From: 66-474 sp035695065
Lineage (GTDB): Bacteria; Pseudomonadota; Gammaproteobacteria; Xanthomonadales; Rhodanobacteraceae
Assembly: GCA_035695065.1 (NCBI GenBank)
Contig: DASSEW010000065.1
Span: 1 to 26,167 of the forward strand
DNA length: 26,167 nucleotides
Reading direction: 5' to 3'
Below, one piece after another: positions 15,814 through 21,050 of this stretch. A model generated the notes under the pieces. That model was given only the letters and a program-made list of their open reading frames with translations. It was not told the DNA's origin and made no database searches. The stretch's first letter is position 1; each line of letters begins with the position of its first letter. Both the position numbers and the translations under genes were made by a program.

Positions 15814-16465
15814 ATCGCGCGCGTCGTTCGACCGCCTGCTCGCCGACATCCGCGCCTGCGGCGAATGCGCGGCATACCTGCCGCACGGGCCGCGGCCGGT
15901 ATTGCAGGCGCATCCGGATGCGAAGTTGCTGATCGTCAGCCAAGCGCCGGGCCGGCGCGTGCACGCGTCGGGCATTCCGTTCGACGACAAGAGCGGCGAG
16001 AAATTGCGCGGCTGGCTGGGCATCGGCGAGCCGACCTTCCACGACGAACGCAAGGTCGCGATCGTGCCGATGGCATTCTGCTATCCGGGCAAGGGCGCGT
16101 CCGGCGACCTGCCGCCGCGCCGGGAATGCGCGCCGCGTTGGCATCCGCTGCTGCTGCCGCGCCTGCGCAAAGTCGAGCTCACGCTCGCGATCGGCGGTTA
16201 TGCGATCGACGCGCTGCTTGGCCAACGCAAGCGCGCCACGCTGACCGACACCGTGCGCGCGTGGAATGAGTATGTGGAATCTGAGGAGGTCGGACATGGA
16301 TGTCCGAGTTTTGATTCTCGCGATCAGGGACGATCGCAAAGATATCCGATTCTTCCTTTGCCACACCCGAGCCCCCGCAACACCGCATGGTTCGTCCACA
16401 ACCCGTGGTTCGAGCGCGAGGCGATTCCGGCATTGCGCGATCGCGTGCGGGAATTGCTTTCGTAG
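15806..16465 (+). CDS. Uracil-DNA glycosylase-family protein with repeat insertion
   Basis: A member of the uracil-DNA glycosylase superfamily, distantly like families 4 and 5. The 219-residue product has CGEC at residues 18-21, a first active-site-like motif LIVSQAPGRRVHASGIPF at about 42-59, and a second motif PLPHPSPRNTAW at about 185-196. True family 4 enzymes have four Fe-S cysteines and a GEAPG motif; here SQAPG replaces it and only one CxxC pair is evident, so uracil excision is not assured. About 22 residues at 158-179 come from a hairpin repeat and separate the LTDTVRAWNEY helix from the second motif. The gene overlaps the upstream oxidoreductase by 8 nt. Its TAG stop lies in the next repeat. 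Confidence 0.85.
   Translation: MRESRASFDRLLADIRACGECAAYLPHGPRPVLQAHPDAKLLIVSQAPGRRVHASGIPFDDKSGEKLRGWLGIGEPTFHDERKVAIVPMAFCYPGKGASGDLPPRRECAPRWHPLLLPRLRKVELTLAIGGYAIDALLGQRKRATLTDTVRAWNEYVESEEVGHGCPSFDSRDQGRSQRYPILPLPHPSPRNTAWFVHNPWFEREAIPALRDRVRELLS
16276..16342 (+). repeat. Double hairpin repeat inserted in frame in the glycosylase-family gene
   Basis: Two hairpins lie in tandem: GGACAT-GG-ATGTCC at 16292-16305 and GCGATC-AGGGAC-GATCGC at 16320-16337. The second differs by a single base from the hairpins that end both repeat copies at 10348-10365 and 10470-10487. The encoded peptide, about residues 158-179, interrupts an otherwise familiar domain without a frameshift. Confidence 0.8.
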
Positions 16466-16533
16466 GGCGGGTGATAACCCGCCGATCGCGGAACACGGCG
16501 GGATGCGCTGCTGCGCAGCTCCTCCCGCCCTAC
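16462..16533. repeat. 72-bp element with 10-bp terminal inverted repeats
   Basis: The ends are GTAGGGCGGG (16462-16471) and CCCGCCCTAC (16524-16533), perfect inverted copies. Inside are GGGTGATAACCC and a GCTGCGCAGC palindrome. The TAG in each terminal repeat is the stop codon of the gene running into it: the glycosylase-family gene at 16463-16465 and pgpA at 16532-16530. It is well placed as a bidirectional terminator between convergent genes. Confidence 0.85.
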
Positions 16534-17042
16534 AGAAACCGCGCGGCGATCTGCATCACGATCAGGGCATAGATGCCCGCGAGCACGTCGTCCAGCATCA
16601 CCCCGAAGCCGCCGTGCACGCGCCGGTCGGCAATCCGGATCGGCCAAGGCTTCCATACGTCGAACAGCCGGAACAACAGGAACCCTGCAACCATCCATTG
16701 CCAGCCCAGCGGCGCCGCGCACAACGCGATCCACTGGCCGACGAATTCATCCCATACCAGCGCGCGATGGTCGTCCACGCCCAAGCGCTTTCCTGCAACA
16801 TCGCAGGCCCACACGCCCAGCGCAAATGCCAGCACCAGCACCGCGACGTACCAGGCCAGCGGCAGCTCGCGCAGCGCGAACCACCACGGAATCAACGCGA
16901 CCAGCGAACCGGCGGTGCCGGGCGCGCGTGGAAACAAACCCGAGCCGAAGCCGCAGGCGATCCAGCCGGACGGATAGGTCAGCAGCGCGCGAAGTTGCTC
17001 GCGCGTGAGTGACTTTCTTGCAGGCAGCACGCCATCGTTCAT
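16530..17042 (-). CDS. pgpA: Phosphatidylglycerophosphatase A
   Basis: PgpA removes the phosphate from phosphatidylglycerophosphate to give phosphatidylglycerol in the inner membrane. The 170-residue protein has several hydrophobic segments and the family motifs GFGSGLFPRAPGTAGSL, LVWDEFVGQW and FRLFDVWKPWPI, followed by GFGVMLDDVLAG, which supply the acidic metal-binding residues. The start at 17042-17040 overlaps the thiL stop by 4 nt, the usual thiL-pgpA pairing. The last codons RFL precede a TAG that lies in a repeat, so the natural C-terminus may have been altered slightly. It is the last gene of the riboflavin operon. Confidence 0.95.
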   Translation of the reverse strand: MNDGVLPARKSLTREQLRALLTYPSGWIACGFGSGLFPRAPGTAGSLVALIPWWFALRELPLAWYVAVLVLAFALGVWACDVAGKRLGVDDHRALVWDEFVGQWIALCAAPLGWQWMVAGFLLFRLFDVWKPWPIRIADRRVHGGFGVMLDDVLAGIYALIVMQIAARFL

Positions 17043-18019
17043 GGTGCGAAATGCTGCCAGCCGCGGCGCGGCGTTTCCACCGCATTGCCGTTCGCGTCGC
17101 GCACGCGTAGCCCGGGCTCCGCGACGATGCGGCCGATGCGCGCGGCGCCGAACCCGAGCCGCGCGAAGTCGGCGGCGATGCGATCGGCGCGACCCACGCT
17201 CGCCGTGAAGCACAATTCGTAATCGTCGCCACCGGACAGCGCGAAGCCGCGCCGCTGTTCCGCGTCGAACAGGGCGAGCATGGCCGACGACAGCGGCAAG
17301 GCATCGGCATCCACGATCGCACCCACGCCGCTCGCTTCGCAGATGTGGCCGAGGTCGGCGAGCAGGCCGTCGGACACGTCGATGCAAGCGCTCGCCACAT
17401 CGCGCAACGCGAGACCCGCTGCGACGCGCGGTTCGGGGCGATTCAAACGCGCCAGCAATTCGGCTCGTGCCTGTTGGTTGGTCGAGTCCCGAGTCCCGAG
17501 CCCCGCGTCCCGGATCAAGCCCAGCGCCGCCGCCGCATCGCCCACCCTGCCGGTGACGAACACCGCATCGCCCACGCGGGCGCCGGAGCGCAGCAGCGCG
17601 CGGCTTTCCGGCACAAACCCGAATGCGCTGACCGTGATGCTCAATGGCCCTTGCGTGGTATCGCCGCCGACCAGGCTCACTGCGTTTGCGCGCGCCAGTT
17701 GCGCGAAACCGTCAGCGAAGGCTTCGACGAAACGGCGATCTGCGTTTGGCAACGTCAGCGCAAGCATCGCCCACGCGGGCGTCGCGCCCATCGCGGCGAG
17801 GTCGGACAGATTCACCGCCAGCGATTTCCAGCCGATGTCCTCGGGTGCGGTGCCGCGCGGGAAGTGCACGCCCTCGACCAGCGTGTCGGTGCACGCGACC
17901 AGTTGCTGCCCGGCCGGCGGTTTCAGCAATGCTGCGTCATCGCCGATGCCAAGCACGACGTCGCCGCGCGATTGCGCTGTGCGCGAGCGGATCAGTTCGA
18001 TCAGGTCGAACTCGGGCAC
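17039..18019 (-). CDS. thiL: Thiamine-monophosphate kinase ThiL
   Basis: ThiL phosphorylates thiamine monophosphate to thiamine diphosphate with ATP. Using the GTG at 18019-18017, one nt after the nusB stop, gives 326 residues starting (M)PEFDLIELIRSR, close to the E. coli length of 325. Motifs are GIGDDAALL, TDTLVEGVHF, NLSDLAAMGATP, GGDTTQGP, DVSDGLLADLGH and SGGDDYEL. A longer frame back to 18085 would overlap nusB heavily and was rejected. A repeat-like segment DAGLGTRDSTN at about residues 169-179 sits between LGLIR and the ELLARL helix and matches a low-complexity repeat in the DNA. Confidence 0.94.
   Translation of the reverse strand: MPEFDLIELIRSRTAQSRGDVVLGIGDDAALLKPPAGQQLVACTDTLVEGVHFPRGTAPEDIGWKSLAVNLSDLAAMGATPAWAMLALTLPNADRRFVEAFADGFAQLARANAVSLVGGDTTQGPLSITVSAFGFVPESRALLRSGARVGDAVFVTGRVGDAAAALGLIRDAGLGTRDSTNQQARAELLARLNRPEPRVAAGLALRDVASACIDVSDGLLADLGHICEASGVGAIVDADALPLSSAMLALFDAEQRRGFALSGGDDYELCFTASVGRADRIAADFARLGFGAARIGRIVAEPGLRVRDANGNAVETPRRGWQHFAP
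17483..17514 (-). repeat. GGGACTCGGGACTC low-complexity repeat inside thiL
   Basis: Direct repeats of about 7 nt (GGGACTC, GGGCTC and variants on the minus strand) code for about 11 residues of ThiL. This resembles, but is not identical to, the GGGAGAC repeats in murE and at the end of ribBA. The frame is kept. Confidence 0.6.
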
Positions 18020-18020
18020 G

Positions 18021-18470
18021 TCAGCGCGCAGCGGTTTCGGCGGGGCGCCATTCCCGCGCCAGCTTGTCGAGCACGCCGTTGACATAAGTGTGGCCGTGCT
18101 CGGCGCCGAAGCGCTTGGCGAGTTCGACAGCCTCGTTGAGCACCACGCGATACGGCACGTCCGGGCGATGCTTCAGCTCGTAGGCGCCCAGCCGCAACGT
18201 GGCGCGCTCGATCGGATCCACCTGCTCGATCTCGCGGTCGAGGAACGGCGCGAGCCCCGCGTCCAGTTCGGCGCGATGCGCGTCCACGCCGCGCACCAGA
18301 TCCTCGAAGTATTCGAGGTCCGCCACCTGCATGTCCTGCTCGTGGCGGAACTGCTCGATCACGGAGCGGATGCTGGAACCACTCATCTGCCAGGCGTAGA
18401 TCGCCTGCAGCGCGCGACGACGTGCGCGCGAACGCGCGGCGAGGTCGATGCCTGAAGGATGTTTGCTCAT
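18021..18470 (-). CDS. nusB: Transcription antitermination factor NusB
   Basis: NusB binds boxA RNA with NusE (S10) to promote antitermination of rRNA operons. The 149-residue protein is all-helical with motifs SRARRRALQAIYAWQMS, LVRGVDAHRAELDAGLAPFL, DPIERATLRLGAYEL and RVVLNEAVELAKRFG, and it ends with YVNGVLDKLAREW, all characteristic of NusB. The ATG at 18470-18468 overlaps the ribH stop by 4 nt; a longer open frame reads back through ribH in the wrong phase. The ribH-nusB-thiL order is common in proteobacteria. No irregularity is seen. Confidence 0.96.
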   Translation of the reverse strand: MSKHPSGIDLAARSRARRRALQAIYAWQMSGSSIRSVIEQFRHEQDMQVADLEYFEDLVRGVDAHRAELDAGLAPFLDREIEQVDPIERATLRLGAYELKHRPDVPYRVVLNEAVELAKRFGAEHGHTYVNGVLDKLAREWRPAETAAR

Positions 18471-18955
18471 GTGCGTGCCGTCCGTGTGCTTTCCATCAGT
18501 GATGCCATTTCGATCGCGGCCTGCGCCACTTCCTCGCCCTTGTTGCCATGCGCGCCACCGGCGCGTGCGAGCGCATCGGCTTCGCGCTCCACCGCCAGCA
18601 CGCCGTTCAACACCGGAATGCAGTGATCCAGCGCCACGCGCATCAAACCACGCGCGCATTCGTCGGCGACATGCTCATAATGACGCGTTTCGCCGCGCAC
18701 CACGCAACCGAGCGCCACGATCGCAGCATATTGTCCGCCGTGCGCCATTTGCGCGGCCAGCACCGGCAATTCCCATGCGCCCGGCACGCGGATGATCTCG
18801 ACCTGCGATTCGGGCACGCCGTGTTGCGCGAAAGCGCGCCGCGCACCTTCCACCAATGCGTCGACGATCGCCGCGTTCCAGCGGCTGGCGAGCACGGCGT
18901 AGCGCGCGCCGGAGGGCGAGCGTAGATCGGCGGCGGGAGCATTATTGCGTGACAT
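18467..18955 (-). CDS. ribH: 6,7-dimethyl-8-ribityllumazine synthase
   Basis: RibH condenses 5-amino-6-ribitylaminouracil with dihydroxybutanone phosphate to give lumazine, the last-but-one step of riboflavin synthesis. The 162-residue protein shows ASRWNAAIVDALVEGA, PGAWELPV, GCVVRGETRHYEHV (with the conserved catalytic-site histidine), PVLNGVL and GGAHGNKGEEVAQAA. The start at 18955-18953 lies inside the last 14 nt of ribBA. Its purine-rich ribosome-binding site (ACGGGAGACG) falls in a low-complexity repeat at the end of ribBA. It is part of the riboswitch-controlled operon. Confidence 0.96.
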   Translation of the reverse strand: MSRNNAPAADLRSPSGARYAVLASRWNAAIVDALVEGARRAFAQHGVPESQVEIIRVPGAWELPVLAAQMAHGGQYAAIVALGCVVRGETRHYEHVADECARGLMRVALDHCIPVLNGVLAVEREADALARAGGAHGNKGEEVAQAAIEMASLMESTRTART

Positions 18956-20105
18956 GGCCCGCGTCTCCCGTTTCCCGTCTGCCGTCTCCCGCCTCGTCCA
19001 CGTACTCCACCACTTCCAAGCCAAATCCCGAAATGCCGACCAGCCTGCGCGGCGTGCCGAGCACGCGCAGCCGCTGCGCACCGAGGTCGGCCAGGATCTG
19101 CGCGCCCAGCCCGAGCTGCCGCCATTCCTGCTGCGCCTGTTCGCGGCCGCGCGAAGTCTCTGCATCGCTTTCCGGTGCAGCGCCGCGCGAGAGCTTGCCC
19201 AGCACGGTCGCGGCATCTTCCTCGCAGGCCAGCACCACCGCAATGCCACGACCCTCCTCGGCGATCCGCCGCAACGCCGCCGTGAGCGTGAGCCCGAGGT
19301 CGTCGCGCACCAGATGCAGGGTGTCCGACAACGTATTGCGCACGTGCACGCGCGCCAGCACCGGCGCGCCGCCGTCCACGCGCCCACGCACCAGCGCGTA
19401 ATGCAGGTCGTTGCGCAGCGAATCGCGGAACGCCACCAGCCGGAACGCACCGAATTCGGTCTGCACCTCCGATTCGTGCACGCGCGCAATGGTCTTTTCG
19501 GTTTGCAGGCGATGGCGGATCAGGTCGGCGATGCTGCCGATCTTCAATCCGTGCTTGCGCGCGAAGATTTCCAGTTCCGGGCGGCGCGCCATCGAGCCGT
19601 CCTCGTGCAGGATTTCCACGAGCACACCGGCCGGTTCGCAACCGGCGAGCGTCGCGAGATCGCACGCGGCTTCGGTGTGGCCGGCGCGCGACAGCACGCC
19701 GCCGGGTTGTGCCATCAGCGGGAACACATGGCCCGGCTGGACGAGATCATTGGGCTTTGCACCCGGTGCCACCGCCACCTGGATGGTGCGCGCGCGATCA
19801 TGCGCGGAGATGCCGGTGGTGACGCCTTCGGCCGCCTCGATCGAAACGGTGAAGTTGGTGTGGTAGGTGGAACCGTTGTCGCGCACCATCGGCCGCAGCC
19901 CGAGCCGGCGGCAGCGCTGCTCGGTGAGCGCGAGGCAGATCAGCCCGCGCGCCTCGCGCGCCATGAAGTTGATGTCCTGCGCGCGCACCTTGTCGGCGGC
20001 CATGATCAGGTCGCCCTCGTTCTCGCGATCCTCGTCATCGAGCATCACCACCATGCGGCCGGCGCGCAGCTCGTCGAGGAGTTCCGGGATGGAATCGAAG
20101 CTCAT
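18942..20105 (-). CDS. ribB: 3,4-dihydroxy-2-butanone 4-phosphate synthase fused to a degenerate GTP cyclohydrolase II domain
   Basis: The N-terminal domain (about residues 1-200) makes dihydroxybutanone phosphate from ribulose 5-phosphate. It has DDEDRENEGD at 23-32, the THTNFTVSI-like stretch YHTNFTVSIEAAEGVTTGIS, and GHVFPLMAQPGGVLSRAGHTEA. The C-terminal half (about 205-370) aligns with GTP cyclohydrolase II from FGAFRLVAFRD onward, but the zinc site is gone. Where active enzymes have HSEC followed by RCDC, this protein has HVRN and VRDD, and the later GRNIGL-type motif is missing too. So only the RibB activity is expected, as in proteins called RibBX; a separate ribA should exist elsewhere. 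The last 18 residues (DEAGDGRRETGDAGHVTQ) come from a repeat. Start overlaps the ribE stop. Confidence 0.93.
   Translation of the reverse strand: MSFDSIPELLDELRAGRMVVMLDDEDRENEGDLIMAADKVRAQDINFMAREARGLICLALTEQRCRRLGLRPMVRDNGSTYHTNFTVSIEAAEGVTTGISAHDRARTIQVAVAPGAKPNDLVQPGHVFPLMAQPGGVLSRAGHTEAACDLATLAGCEPAGVLVEILHEDGSMARRPELEIFARKHGLKIGSIADLIRHRLQTEKTIARVHESEVQTEFGAFRLVAFRDSLRNDLHYALVRGRVDGGAPVLARVHVRNTLSDTLHLVRDDLGLTLTAALRRIAEEGRGIAVVLACEEDAATVLGKLSRGAAPESDAETSRGREQAQQEWRQLGLGAQILADLGAQRLRVLGTPRRLVGISGFGLEVVEYVDEAGDGRRETGDAGHVTQ
18961..18992 (-). repeat. GGGAGACGGCAGACGGGA repeat at the 3' end of ribB
   Basis: Repeats of GGGAGAC, GGCAGAC, GGGAAAC and GGGAGAC on the minus strand code for the last residues of RibB and run into the ribosome-binding site of ribH at 18955. 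The pattern matches the repeat in murE (6196-6227). Confidence 0.65.
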
Positions 20106-20785
20106 GATTGCGAGAGATCCGGATCACAGCCCCCACCCACTCGCGCTGCGCGCTCGTCTCCCTCCCCCGCTTGCGGGAGAGGGTTGGGGTGGGGGGCGAA
20201 CGTCCAGAGGCGTTCCAGGTAGCGGGCCATCATATCCACTTCGAGATTCACCCTATCGCCGGGCCTGCGCTGCGCGAACGTCGTGGCGCCGACCGTGTGC
20301 GGGATCAGGTTCACGGAAAAGCGCGCGCCGTCGACCGTATTGACGGTGAGACTGACGCCATCCACGCAGATCGAACCCTTGGCGGCGATGTAGCGCGCCA
20401 GCTCCGCAGGCGGTTCGATCATCCAGCGCTGCGAGCGCGCATCCGGTTCGATCGAAACAATGCGGCCAAGGCCGTCCACGTGGCCGGAAACCAAGTGACC
20501 GCCGAGGCGATCCGAAAGACGCAACGCCTTTTCCAGGTTGACCACATCGCCTTCCCGCAAATCGGCGAGCGTGGTCAGCGACAGGGTCTCGTTGGAAACG
20601 TCGAAGGCGAGCGCATCGCCATCGACCGCCACGACCGTGAGGCAACAGCCCGACGCGCAAATGCTGTCGCCGATCGCGACATCGGAGAAATCCAGAGCGG
20701 GCGCGGCGATCGTGAGGCGCAGGTCGCCGCCGCGCGCTTCACTGCGCGAGATGGTGCCGGTGCCCTGGATGATGCCGGTAAACAT
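20102..20785 (-). CDS. ribE: Riboflavin synthase, alpha subunit
   Basis: Riboflavin synthase dismutates two lumazine molecules to riboflavin and the RibH substrate. The 227-residue protein has two similar lumazine-binding halves. The first starts MFTGIIQGTGTI and includes GDSICASGCCLTV and GGHLVSGHVDG. The second includes KGSICVDGVSLTVN, FSVNLIPHT and GDRVNLEVDMMARYLERL. The natural protein should end shortly after that; the extra roughly 27 residues from APHPNPLPQAGEG onward are encoded by a hairpin repeat. A good Shine-Dalgarno site (GGAGAAC) lies ahead of the ATG at 20785-20783. It is the first gene after the FMN riboswitch, and its stop overlaps ribB. Confidence 0.96.
   Translation of the reverse strand: MFTGIIQGTGTISRSEARGGDLRLTIAAPALDFSDVAIGDSICASGCCLTVVAVDGDALAFDVSNETLSLTTLADLREGDVVNLEKALRLSDRLGGHLVSGHVDGLGRIVSIEPDARSQRWMIEPPAELARYIAAKGSICVDGVSLTVNTVDGARFSVNLIPHTVGATTFAQRRPGDRVNLEVDMMARYLERLWTFAPHPNPLPQAGEGDERAARVGGGCDPDLSQS
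20126..20199 (-). repeat. Palindromic repeat forming the ribE C-terminal extension
   Basis: A central hairpin (CTCTCCCGC and GCGGGGGAG on the minus strand, near 20170-20192) is flanked by inverted arms of the CCCCCACCC type. The phrase GAGAGGGTTGGGGTG is also found in the ribD repeat at 21534-21548, so the two are related elements. Here the element supplies about 25 codons and is followed directly by the stop codon region of ribE. Confidence 0.75.
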
Positions 20786-20810
20786 TGAAACGTTCTCCGC
20801 CGTGCATGCG

Positions 20811-20833
20811 AAAAACGCCCCAAGGCATGAGGC
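20811..20833 (-). terminator. Riboswitch terminator hairpin upstream of ribE
   Basis: On the minus strand the 6-bp stem GCCTCA / TGGGGC with a 5-nt loop (20833-20817) is followed by G and five T (20815-20811). A longer-range pairing GCCGTGC (20844-20838) with GCACGGC (20805-20799) would close around it and touch the ribE ribosome-binding site. This is the likely expression platform of the FMN riboswitch, acting by termination, possibly also on translation. Confidence 0.6.
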
Positions 20834-20863
20834 AAACGCACGGCACTCAGCCATGCGCCAGCC

Positions 20864-21008
20864 GTCTTCTTTCATCCGGACTGTAACCGTCGGCTCCGGC
20901 GTTGAACCGGATCTGCTGACCTCGCGGCGTCGCCGCAAGCGCTCGCGGGCTCGTCGGGATTCACTCCGACATACCGCCGGTGGGGAATTTCGCCCCGCCC
21001 TGAAGACG
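20864..21008 (-). promoter_or_regulatory. FMN riboswitch (RFN element)
   Basis: The minus strand shows the RFN consensus in order: GGGCGGGGCGAAATTCCCCA, CCGGCGGT, then AGCCCGCGAGCG, GGTCAGCAGATCCGGT and GCCGACGGTTACAGTCCGG, ending GATGAAAGAAGAC. The terminal helix is formed by GTCTTC and GAAGAC. FMN binding should reduce expression of ribE-ribB-ribH and the genes behind them. It lies after ribD, so ribD itself is outside direct control unless it has another element. Confidence 0.96.
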
Positions 21009-21050
21009 TCGTGCCGGAAATCCGGCGCACGAAGTTTACCACCGCACGGC

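Noticed and set aside
16462..16533. Insertion sequence
   Set aside because: It is only 72 bp long, has terminal inverted repeats but no transposase, and no clear target duplication was found; it could at most be a very small non-autonomous element.
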